Assembly: GCF_963576615.1 (NCBI RefSeq)
Contig: NC_088712.1
Coordinates: forward strand, 19,429,452 to 19,493,451
Direction: 5' to 3'
DNA: 64,000 nucleotides
Origin: Watersipora subatra
Taxonomy: Eukaryota > Bryozoa > Gymnolaemata > Cheilostomatida > Watersiporidae
Made by a program: the position numbers and the translations under genes. Below the pieces are notes generated by a model. It was not told where the DNA came from. It made no database searches and saw only the letters and a program-made list of their open reading frames with translations. Shown here in pieces: positions 43,601-53,521 of this stretch; the first letter of the stretch is position 1; each line of letters starts with the position of its first letter.

Positions 43601-45084
43601 GAACAACTCCCTATAAGTGCAGCTGATGCATCAGCTGCAGTACGTCTTGTGACAAGCTGTTGTTGCTCGCCGCTCGACGAGGGGATAACTACGCAAAAAC
43701 AACAGCTTGTCAAGACAGGCTAACATTCGCTGTGCGCATTCGAGTTGCTAGCTACATCGCTTGCCAGGGTACGCCACTATCAATCAGTTAGATCTCAGTT
43801 GTACAAGATGTTATAAAAGAACCTAATTTGTTCGATAACTGTCACTGCTGCTCCTTTGTTCGACTTGATTGCCAAGTATGGATAGGCTAGCTTAGAGTAA
43901 GGCAGTTGTTTGATCATTCGAGTGTCATGTCACGCCCTTGACATCTCACTCAGCTGACACTTGTCCCGACACTATCGTCCAGGGTGTTGTTTCTCTCCAG
44001 TCGTCGGTGTTGCGAGGTTCATAGGCCACAGAAGGTCATGTAAACTATAAATATTCACTTGTGTGTTGGTTCTTTTGTTATTTTTTTGGCGCAAACCTCT
44101 GGTATGTTTGTGAAAGGAATGAATGTAAGGAACAAAGGCTATAGGCCAACGACAGAAGCCTGGTAGCCATAGAATCCTCTTTAGCAATTTCTTGCACTCG
44201 CGTGATTAACTGGTCGATGCACAAGTTACATGTATGTACTCCGTGCCTCCCAAGCTCTGCCCTATATTTTATCGCTCTTAGCGATAAATTATGCCACTCC
44301 GCCTAGCTTTGCAGGCTGATAGCTTGTGCTATGAATACTGCGCACAGAGGTGTATTGTTATATTCAGTGTTAATTGGAGCATGGCAGCGTGTACTCAATA
44401 TACTGGCTGCGCTGCCTTGGCCTTCATATGGTCTACAGGTTGTGCATTCTTAAGAATAGTTATGACTAGCCTGCCTTCCCAAAAAGGCCTGTGCACACTC
44501 TATCGCAGTATCTCGGCATTGATGATGCAATACTTGTATTAATAAAATCAACATTATTATAAATAATAAATAACAGATCACGATAATAATTAAATAAGAA
44601 ATAAATAGATCACACTATTTGTGACAGCGAATTACCGAAATGGTTCACATTGTACAGGCTGTCGTTGATGCTCGGCCGACTATTGGGGAAGTTTGATAGC
44701 TGCAAACTTTCCTGACAGATCCCCATTGCTTCATTGATACCATCAGTCTACAGTGCATATTGTTGATGATGAATGCCGAAAGGACTGTGGCGATACAGGG
44801 TGAACTAGCTTTTAGGTGTATTGCCTAAGCGTTATTGAGTATTTCGTCTAGTCTGTAATAATTACTAGAGGCTAGGTTGTCTCCATCACTAGAAAGCTAA
44901 GCGAAAGAAATTTATGTGTGGTTAATTTGTTACAGGATTTGAGTGTCGATGCGGCGGGCTTTTCTGCAGCACACACAGGTATTCAGACAAGCATGATTGC
45001 CAGTTTGACTACAAGAAGCAGGGTGAGGAACTGATCAGAAAGAACAATCCCGTAGTTGTTGGCGAGAAATTGCACAAGATTTAG
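40545..45084 (+). CDS. ZFAND5/6: A20/AN1 zinc-finger protein, ZFAND5/6 type (4 coding exons)
   Basis: Exons are 40545-40620, 41062-41217, 41366-41587 and 44936-45084, totalling 603 nt (200 aa plus TAG; vertebrate ZFAND5/6 are 208-213 aa). All junctions are GT/AG in phase 1. The A20 finger has C18-x3-C22-x11-C34-x2-C37. The AN1 finger is complete: C141-x2-C144-x10-C155-x1-C157-x4-C162-x2-H165-x5-H171-x1-C173. The protein ends [13 protein letters not shown], the family signature tail. ZFAND5/6 proteins bind ubiquitin through A20 and act in proteasome and stress regulation in the cytoplasm; that role is inferred from family. The middle (about 55-135) is low-complexity, Ser/Thr/Ala/Glu-rich. The ATG lies in ACAAATGG and gives MAQ, as in vertebrate ZFAND5. 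ZFAND5 and ZFAND6 cannot be told apart here. Confidence 0.95.
41062..41217 (+). CDS. ZFAND5/6: ZFAND exon 2 (second half of A20 finger)
   Basis: The acceptor CATTTCTTGCAG leads into [20 protein letters not shown], the second A20 cysteine pair and its basic extension. A Pro/Thr/Ala-rich spacer follows. The donor is AATTG|GTGAGT. Confidence 0.93.
41366..41587 (+). CDS. ZFAND5/6: ZFAND exon 3 (spacer, start of AN1)
   Basis: The acceptor is GCGGGTTTTCAG and the donor ACGG|GTTGGT. It encodes an acidic, low-complexity spacer, then [19 protein letters not shown], the first AN1 cysteine pair with the KKVGLTG signature. Confidence 0.93.
43044..43722. mobile_element. Foldback element with 9-bp TSD, 679 bp (ZFAND intron 3)
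   Basis: Ends TAGCCTGTCTTGACAAGCTG and its complement, with inverted arms of about 250 bp (43044-43300, 43480-43722) across non-repetitive sequence. Direct duplication ACATTCGCT lies at 43035-43043 and 43723-43731. A C-homopolymer of about 17 bases (43087-43105) interrupts the left arm only. A 9-bp duplication with long inverted ends is typical of Mutator-like elements; no transposase is encoded. Confidence 0.9.
44641..44812. mobile_element. MITE related to the GGTTCACA family (ZFAND intron 3)
   Basis: Ends TGGTTCACATTGTACAGG and the inverted CCTGTAT/GGTGAACTA type. The interior, GATGCTCGGC...GGGAAGTTTGATAGCTGC, matches 58050-58090. Target duplication not resolved. Confidence 0.5.
44936..45084 (+). 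CDS. ZFAND5/6: ZFAND exon 4 (AN1 finger and C-terminus)
   Basis: The acceptor TTTGTTACAG leads into [20 protein letters not shown], then the last AN1 ligand and [13 protein letters not shown] followed by TAG. The preceding intron is 3348 bases and contains a 679-bp foldback element. No polyadenylation site could be assigned with confidence; AATAAA-type hexamers occur from 46.4 kb on. Confidence 0.95.
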
Positions 45085-45707
45085 CTCGTCACAGATGGTG
45101 TTCACCGTCTATGCTTGCTAGCTTTGTGGCATTAAAATTAGGTAATATGGCAGAGCAGCGGAGGCTTTGTAAGTAGTGTTTGCAGAGAGGCCTCGTCTAT
45201 CCCATTGCTGAACATTTCCGGAGAGCTCTCATTGCCCCTCCTTTCTTCCTCGTTGCGCCATTGCATTCATCAAACTTCTATATTTTTGTTGGTATTATTT
45301 TCAATTTATTAATCCTTGTAGGATTTTTCTGTGTAGCTGCAGTAGGGCTTTGCTACACCATACCCAGTTATATATTTCTAGTATTATTTGTGTCTATAGT
45401 TCTCAAATAGAGCGGGTGAGCTCATTTTTGTATTCTCGCGCTCTTCTAGGCCGATTTAGCATTCATTTTTGTATGAATTCACTTGTTTTGGCTAGGGAAT
45501 CGGCTTCTCTTGTTGTCTAATCATAGAGTGCTATTGAAGTTCATTGAAATTACTGCAAACTAAATAATAACAATCCATTAAAATGCAATAGAACTTCTGC
45601 ATGCTTTAATTTTAATAAGTGTCTATATAGGGCTTTGATAGATTCATCACCATGATGTAATTCTCATTGTGTCCAGGTAAAGAATTGTAAAATTGCTCAA
45701 CACTTCG

Positions 45708-45747
45708 CAGCGATGTGATATCACATACAGCGATGTGATATCACATA
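45708..45747. repeat. Two tandem 20-bp units containing a palindrome
   Basis: CAGCGATGTGATATCACATA is repeated exactly twice. Each unit includes the perfect 14-bp palindrome ATGTGATATCACAT. Confidence 0.95.
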
Positions 45748-46269
45748 TGTCAGTACGGTTTTAGAAGAAGACCTTTGGTCATTTTAGAGTACATATCAAT
45801 AATTCTCGAGTTAAATTGAGTGGCTGGAGTATGGTGTGATATAACTTACTCCAGTATGTTTTTATGAGTAGATGGCCTCAATGTCATTTTAGGGTGTAGG
45901 TAATACATTTACTTGAGTTATTTTTCAATTCAATTTGTTTAAAATTCCATAAACTGATTGATTGAAACAGAAAATTTGTGAGGGTTACCCTTGATTATCT
46001 AAGAATCCAGTTTATTGCAGCATATGGTTAGGTTTGGGGTGCCCATCTTTATGGAATCCCATTTAGGACTGCTTTGTAAGCTATGCTTGCACTGTTAGGC
46101 TCCTACATGTGGTCGCTTGGCTACTGCAGACCCATGTCTGGGCCTTTCGTCTGAAGCAGGAGTGCTTGGTCAGTGTCGGACCACCCAAATAAGCTTTGAC
46201 AGTCTTGGTGGCATCGATCTAAATCCTTTAATTGAACGCCATGGTGCTCTATTTTTAACCCTTCCTCTA

Positions 46270-47665
46270 TAACTGGCAATCAACTGGAAGTAGCATTCAA
46301 ATAGAGGCTGGCGTTGTAATTTTTAATTGGCTCGCCAGAATTTTGGAAAGATGAATTTGCGCAAGATAATGTCGCCTATATTTTACCCTTTCTTTCAGGT
46401 GGAGCGATGTTGAACTTTTTGGATGTAATAAATATGCCAACTTTTCGAAGATCTATTAATAAATATGCATTGAAAAACTGGAAAATAGCTCTACAAGTTG
46501 ATATCTATTGCTTGCAATTAACCTGCGATGGTATTATAGCCTGTGTCCTGCTTTGAAATTTGTTGGAGCATCTACAGATTTTATTTCATTATAAATTTGA
46601 AGACATTTGTTATATGTTACAATGGGGCATAAAAGCTCGTTCCACTCATTGATAAGTTTGCAGCCAAAACTATATGTGCAATAGAAGAGAAGTTACGAGT
46701 GTCGATCAACTGTATGATCAGATTACCACAATGATGCTATCAAATAATACGCTATAAATCTGCAAATTTATAAGTTGTATAATAATCTATCAAATGTTAC
46801 AAATATATATTCATGAACAAATGAAAAAACCCAACCATAATTAATATTATATGCAGAAACAAAAGTTGACGTTTTTAAAACAAAAATATTTGCATCGTTT
46901 GCTTGTATAGCTGCGTTTAGCATGTCTTGACAAACTGTTGCTTTAGCAGAGTTGTCCCCCGTCGAGCGGGCGAGCAACACAACATTGTGTCGCTCGTTTG
47001 ATGGAGGACAACTCCGCAAAAAACAGTTTGTCAAGACAGGCTAAGCTGCGTTGTGATGGTTGCTTTCGATGGAATGAACATCTTCTGATTGTCCTATACC
47101 TTACACATTGTTTTCTGAACTCAACTCTTCTACACTGCTGAAGAAGCAGTCGATATTGTTTACCAAACATTTTTTTGACAGAGCAAAACTTATTCGTTGC
47201 ATTTAGCACAAATGCAACGTATAAAAGTTTTGCTTGCTAAACGTAACCTTTGGCCTAAAACTAGTCATTCATCTACCATTGTGAATGTAAACTTTTTTGT
47301 ATACACGTTTTTCGAAGTATCAATAAAGACCATGTTAAACAGTTAAACAAGAAAGTACAGGTACTATTAGCCTGAGACAGTTATTAATTATTTCCATGGT
47401 GTTGCTTTCAAAGTTGAAACGAGGAAAAGCTTCAGAATCGAACAGCGAGAGAATTTATTGTTGTTGATGCAAAGGATTCATTATTAATACGATTTTTGGG
47501 AAACTTTCCTACTGATGATGTTATGGTTCATGAAGATCAAAGATTGTCAAAGTGGCGTTCAAATAGAGGCTGGTGCTGTATTTTTCAACCATTCTATCAT
47601 AGTAGTAAACAAATAGAGGTGGTGTTCAATTAGAGGTGGTGTTCGATTAGAGGCTTTAAGGTATT
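46270..47665. repeat. Scattered copies of a TTCAAATAGAGGCTGG motif
   Basis: TTCAAATAGAGGCTGGCGTT is at 46294 and a close relative at 47560, the latter followed by three short variants (AAATAGAGGTGGTGTTCAAT...) to 47660. An inverted relative (GAACGCCATGGTGCTC...) precedes the first. This looks like fragments of one repeat family; boundaries are uncertain. Confidence 0.4.
46918..47043. mobile_element. Short member of the 9-bp TSD foldback family, 126 bp
   Basis: Ends TAGCATGTCTTGACAAACTG and CAGTTTGTCAAGACAGGCTA. Direct duplication AGCTGCGTT at 46909-46917 and 47044-47052. The arms are about 40 bp with a short palindromic middle. Same end sequence as the 679-bp element at 43044, so the family is defined by two independent insertions. 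Confidence 0.9.
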
Positions 47666-50004
47666 TTAAGAAGCTCCATCGATATGAATAAATGTCCCAA
47701 TTGTTTTTAGTCCTGGCAGATGCATGCCAACGCACACAGGTTGACTTTACATGTGATTATTGATTATGCAAAATGGCCTGCGCGCATCTACCAACCACCT
47801 ATATTGAAGACAGCATTATGTCAGCTCCCATTTGCTTTATAACTGAAAATGCCATATATGTCTAAAGGTACTGCCATTTCTTGTGCGTTTTCCATGTGCA
47901 GAGATAACTCCAATGTTATGACCCAAATGTAATCCTCATGTGGCTTGATGTGCTTTTTGGTCACAGCTAGAGCAATTATGTTACCTACTAAGCATTCATA
48001 GATGTGTATTAGCTACTTTTCAGGGTTCTATTTCAGGTAACTTACTAAGGTTAAAAACTAAGCACTACAAGCCATGCTCTGCAACTATCGTGATAGGTTT
48101 TACTTAGGGCCTCGATGGCTTCTAAAACTAAAAGGAGTTATGTGCCCTCTACTATCTCTTGCACTAATGAAAGAGCACAATAACACTGCTTGAGCGAGGT
48201 ATAGAATCTAGGGTAAACTAGTGGTTATAGCTTTTCATGACTTATTTAATCTGTGACTACTGTTACACATGCATTAAAAAATAAACAGAATGTAGTCATT
48301 ATTTTGGTAATATATTAAATTTACCTGCTGAAAGAGTTGTCTTTCCAAAAAACAACAGTTGCCATGAGTGACCAACTCCTTATTAAAATCAGAATTGCAA
48401 ATTACAGTTAGTGTAAGCCATGTATGGTCTGGCAAAATTGGACAATTGGTCAGTTTTCTAATGCCAAATTTTAATAACATTACAATTTTTATACAATTTT
48501 TGTGATAGTGATAGCTGGTTATTGTGAAATAATAGTGATTTATTTTCCAAAATTATTTTGCCTTTGTTGGCAGCATAGGCCAGCACATAATGAAATAAAC
48601 AAAACACACCTTCATTGTTTCAGTTAAAAACCCAGCTTTGTATTTGAGCAGGGTCATTTACAAAAGTATATGAACATTAATTTCTACACGCAGAGAGCAT
48701 TGAAGCATAAACCCACTTTTTGAATGCTTTTATTTTATAGTTGCCTTTATATAAATTTTATTGTTAACATCCCGTCGCAGCACAACATATCTTTTTATCA
48801 TTAATATATATATATAAATCTCGGTGTTTGTCTGTTGTTCTCTGTCTAATTATAGCGATAAAGTTTTAGCAATAAAAAATCACCTTCCTACTGGATTTGA
48901 ACTCGTGACATTCAAATCACAAGACTACTAACAAATCTGCGTAACCAGAAGGATAAGCAGTTCTTATCACACCCATCACTCTTACCATATACTGCATATC
49001 CTTCTCATGAATGCACACACGAAATGTGCACTTTTTATTATTAGTTAATACAATGTGCAGATTTCTCGGGTTACGATGCACCTGCTATACGATTCTTTTT
49101 TCGTCTTATCAAGTGGTACACAATGTTCTTTTTGTCCTCGCCATTCGAAGATGAAAATCTTTTCGACTTTTTTCTGTCATACGATGTTAATAAAAAGTTT
49201 CATCGAAATTAAAATTTGGTAGTCGATCTGCTGATTATGTTGAAATAACAAAGACGCCAATACACTATTAGTCAAAATCCCTCTTATAATGCCTGAAAGA
49301 GATACGACGCTCACTTGCTTTCTGTCTCAGTTCAGCATTTTTCTGTTAAATTCGTTATATTTTCCGCAATAAGTTATAGTGAGAACAAAACTGAAAGCAG
49401 ATCGAGAATAAAACTTTAACCGATGACATAATTGAAGTTTAGTAAAAACTTAACTATAAGTATGTGTTTAGTAAGCTAAATTCATTTAAATTTAATTCAA
49501 TGTTTATGTTATATGTCCGTCTCGAAGGTAAGTACTTCCTACAGTACGTACTGCATGTAGTACATTGTAATGTGACATTTCATTGCAAATCATAACTACT
49601 AAATACACTAAAGTTATTGTAGGTAACTATAGTTACTAACATTAACAAATTACTTTGTTACTAATTTTTATATGTTCACTATGGATATAAAATTTTGAGA
49701 GTTTTTTACCAGATGATGTTTGCAGTAAATAATTACTATTTATACCACTCTATACGTCTATACGACATTTTAGTCTTTTGATGCCACCACTATAGTGAAT
49801 TAAAATCCTATAATGCATACCAAATCACTTTTCATTGTAATTGTAGAAAAACAGACTTTGTTTAGCCATTACTGGATAATTATTTCACATTTACATTTAA
49901 ACACTTTTACAGTTGTTTTATTATTTTTCTCAATTTATTGTAGCTGCACAATACGCTTTTCTCATGATATAAGTTTGAATGCGAACTGTTGAATGCGAAA
50001 TGGG
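47666..50004. other. Non-coding apart from one SINE-like copy
   Basis: No gene recognised between the scattered TTCAAATAGAGG repeats and the GC-rich minisatellite, except the tRNA-derived copy at 48812-48960. Confidence 0.45.
48812..48960 (-). repeat. tRNA-derived SINE-like copy
   Basis: Starts TATATATATAAATCTCGGTG and contains, on the - strand, an A-box-like CTGGTTACGCAGATTTG and GAGTTCAAATCC (B-box-like). Related to 17455-17612. Confidence 0.55.
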
Positions 50005-50297
50005 CAGCTCGGGCCGGCCAGCCAGCTCGGGCCGGCCAGCCAGCCCGGGCCGGCCAGCCAGCCCGGGCCGGCCAACCAGCCCGGGCCGGCCAGCCAGCCC
50101 GGGTCGGCCAGCCAGCCCGGGCCGGCCAACCAGCCCGGGCAGCCAGCCCGGGCCGGCCAGCCAGCCCGGGCCGGCCAGCCAGCCCGGGCCGGCCAACCAG
50201 CCCGGGCCGGCCAGCCCGGGCAGCCAGCCCGGTCAGGCCAGCCAGCCTGGTCAGGCCAGCCAGCCCGGGCCGGCCAGCCAGCTCGGGCCGGCCAGCC
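50005..50297 (+). repeat. GC-rich 18-bp minisatellite
   Basis: About 16 units of CAGCCCGGGCCGGCCAGC and variants (CAACC, GGTCAGG, one-third-deleted units). The array is almost entirely G+C within AT-rich DNA. The 18-bp unit is divisible by three, so several frames on both strands stay open; these open frames are by-products, not genes. Confidence 0.95.
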
Positions 50298-50794
50298 CAT
50301 TGGGTGCATGCACCCCCCTTCCTACTGCTATTTTCAATCAAATAGCCCATATGCAAATTTTCAATGCATGGTGCTATACTGCTTTCTTGACTACAATCCT
50401 CATTGATTGCAATTGTCCTTAATGCATGCGAAGGAGCATTCTTGAGTTTCTAGTCAGTGGGGTGTTCAAGAAGCGGGTTTTCAGGAACCAGACAGAGTTT
50501 TGAAACTAAATAATTTTATGTAACTAGCGAAAGGAATGGAGCGTAGGTGTGCGAGGTTTCGACGCAATCGGCCAAAAAATGTGAAAATACGCAGCGTTTA
50601 CAGTCAAACAACCACACTCGCGCATGTTTGAGCACACGCACAATGACAACATGGGTTTATTAATAGAGATGGCAACTGAATACAGTGTAACTTAGTCCCT
50701 GATGGTAAATCGTTATTTGTTACAAAAATTATATTTTAGTTTCAACAATTGTAATTAATTATGAAGAAGCTCTGCAGCTGTTGTAAACACCATG

Positions 50795-50840
50795 TAACGT
50801 TAGTTACATAGTTGTACATTCAACTATGTAACTAACGTTA
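50795..50840. repeat. Perfect 20-bp hairpin
   Basis: TAACGTTAGTTACATAGTTG and its exact complement are separated by the 6-base loop TACATT. No flanking duplication identified. Confidence 0.95.
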
Positions 50841-52517
50841 GGCTGAGCAAAGCTTTAGCATGTGAACTAGACAAGCCTTGCATGTATTATACATATGCGT
50901 ATACACTTTGCAAAGCTAAGGTAATGGAGGCTAGCTGTCAATCGTTAAAACTCAGGATATTGACTAGGTCATCCAGAATGTTATAATCGTATACATTACT
51001 GTCTCACCAAGTGAGGCTTATTAGTAATTTATTGTTATTAACATCTGAGCCCTCTACTCTCTAAGGCCATACTACTAACGCCGTTACGTCTTCTATCGTA
51101 ACTATGCAAATAAGCGCTATCTATTGACACGCTCAAAAGCATTTTTGAAAAACGTATTACATAATAATTTGTATTTTTCATGAAATATTGAAACTGTTTT
51201 TTTCAATAATTACAACTTTTCTCATTTATTTATATAGCATTTTATGGGTACAAATTATTAATGTAAAAGTTCATAATTAGAGTTCACCAACTATTTTGCT
51301 GAATTTCTATGTGAACTTAATTTATTCTCTTGGTTGATGTCAACAAAATTAAAACTATTTCATTTAAATATTTAAAAGTATCATTGCTTACAAATTTGAA
51401 TATGGTTTAGCTCCATTCTTTTTCAAACAAACATACTCATTTGGGCATATAAAACAACTGTTAATATTAAAAAAATCACAAGTCATGAATATTATTTAAA
51501 ATTTACAAGATTGCAATACCCTAAACCCGCAGACATATCAAACCCAAATACATGCACAGCTGTACTACTATACAAATACTACTTTTACAAATATCGGTAG
51601 GTGCGTATTTGGGTATATACTGTAACGGTACGTTGATGGAATATTTTCGCATCAGCAGCGTGCCTCGCATCTGTCAATAGAATAGTAGCTCACCGGTGAC
51701 AGAATGCCCAAGTGCCACAGCAAGCAAAATTCAGAATCGGTAAGTGTTACACACACCGATACTTAGAATAGAATAGTAGAGCGATAGGAAACAAGCATTA
51801 GAAACTGTTGTTAGCCACACTTAAGACAAGCATGCTGATATTACAATACTCTACCACACACGGAGAGTATGCAAACGAAGGTAATTTAGGTAGGTTGAAG
51901 GTTTCATAAGCATGTTGACCCATCGCTATACGAAACGTAACTTATTACCTATGAAGTCTCTAATTTACACCTGCAAATATAATAGATGGTTTTGGAGAAG
52001 CTGATATGGATAAATGGCGGAAAGTAGGAACATACCTAGGTATATGTCAGAACGTATTCAAATTCTTGCATTATAGAGAGTATGAAATCATAGACCATAT
52101 TTTATTAACATGTTGTTAATTTGTTTATTGATATTAATTTACGAAAGCAATATTAGTTTTGATTGTTATTGCACTTAAATATCAGGAATAGAACTGAGAA
52201 TAATAATTCTCATAGTAAATTAAAAAGATGTGTAAAACAGTCACAATTGCTAATAATGCTATTGGTGCTGCAAATTGGACCAGCAGTTTGTTAGTCTTAG
52301 GACTATGTAACAGGAAAGGAGGGAAGGTAGATCAGTGCTCCCGTCCTGTCCCGTCCAGCTGCTAATTTGACCTTTGACCTTTTTAAATCATTTTGGTAAA
52401 TGTTTAAAGCTAATTTTAAAACTTCATGCAAATATTTTAGACTGCTGCTACATAAATATGTTGCTGTTTATTTTGCCTAATTTTAAGAATTAAAACATTT
52501 AGTTTACCATTTTCACC
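50841..52517. other. Non-coding; nothing recognised except the DR1 site
   Basis: AT-rich intergenic DNA before the first CCCTAGG MITE. No open frame or splice-site pair could be supported. Confidence 0.45.
52368..52380 (-). promoter_or_regulatory. Perfect DR1-type nuclear receptor site
   Basis: On the - strand it reads AGGTCAAAGGTCA, the consensus DR1 (two half-sites, one-base spacer) bound by HNF4/RXR-type receptors. It lies in intergenic DNA with no adjacent host gene, so chance is possible. Confidence 0.3.
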
Positions 52518-52519
52518 TA

Positions 52520-52936
52520 CCCTAGGACACTTATATTTCGCTAGTATTTAGTTTCGTGAGTAGCATACAGAGTAAAACTTCGATGCAACTTAATTTCGCA
52601 GCTCTTATGAGTGCGAAAATATAGTGATGTGAAAATAAATGCAGTGGAACAAACATAATTAGATTCCTCAGGTTTGGTTCACCAGTAAGAAAAATTTTTC
52701 AATTTGGACTAGTTTGTAATTGTGAACCACAGTTAGAATTGTGTGGCTGAGATCGATAATGCAATTTGATCGCTTGCTGCCATTTGTTTCTTGGACTATC
52801 AATAAACAAAGCTATTTAATTTCGCGTTTTCGCTCGTTCATTATGATAGTTTAGTTTCGCTCATGAAACTTTCGCAAGAGGATGACTCAGCAAAAACGTG
52901 AAAGTTAGATGAGGCGAATACATAAGTGACCTAGGG
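52520..52936. mobile_element. TA-flanked MITE, 417 bp, copy 1
   Basis: Ends CCCTAGGACACTTATAT and the inverted ATAAGTGACCTAGGG. TA at 52518-52519 and 52937-52938. The body (TTTCGC/GCGAAA-rich) is homologous to 58561-58973. Non-coding; Tc1-mariner/pogo-type insertion site. Confidence 0.88.
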
Positions 52937-53101
52937 TATCAAATATTGATATAAATACATGGAAGCTGCTGCTGTCAGGTGGTCTGGAGCTTCCTGCGAA
53001 TGTATAAGTAGTGTAAATGTTTGTGATTTGCAGGCATTTGCGCTAGTGTTCTGTTTCTGGCATGGTACAAAGAAATAATGTAACGAGCTGTAGGGGAAGG
53101 C

Positions 53102-53346
53102 GGGGTAAGTAGTGCCAGTTTTTAGATTTTTTCAGACTGAGCTCACAATATTATCTTTTTTTCTATTGAGTTATTCTTAAAAGATAGTTAAGTATGTTGC
53201 TTTCTTTATTATAGGCACCTATGCCTTCTTGCTTTAACTAATTACCAGCAAATCATTATTTTGTGAGACCTGTTTTCTGGCACAACTTACCCCATGGCCG
53301 GGGTAAGTAGTGCCATGGCTGATTTGATTCGGGGTAAGTAGTGCCA
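53102..53346. repeat. Left subterminal repeats GGGGTAAGTAGTGCCA
   Basis: Copies lie at 53102-53117 (+), 53278-53293 (-, one mismatch), 53300-53315 (+) and 53331-53346 (+). The second and third form an inverted pair around CATGGC. The first lies inside the terminal repeat. Repeated terminal-repeat motifs are commonly transposase-binding sites; that role is inference. Confidence 0.9.
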
Positions 53347-53521
53347 GCAGATATTTTTAATAAAAAACAAAGTTTTATGTTAAAAGTTGATTTATTTCAA
53401 TAGAACATGAAATAAGATATGCAGTAAGGTTTTTACAGTGTAAAATGTTACACTTTACTATGATAATATGCCTCTATGAAATGTAAGGCCTATATGATTA
53501 CTGTAATAACACAAATTTTCC

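Noticed and set aside
43053-43723. Several open frames of about 60-90 codons in ZFAND intron 3
   Set aside because: They lie in the inverted arms of the 679-bp foldback and mirror each other; no protein family is recognised.
49907-50422. Collagen-like or Pro/Ala/Gly-rich proteins on both strands
   Set aside because: All overlapping frames come from the same 18-bp GC-rich minisatellite; there is no splice context or homology.
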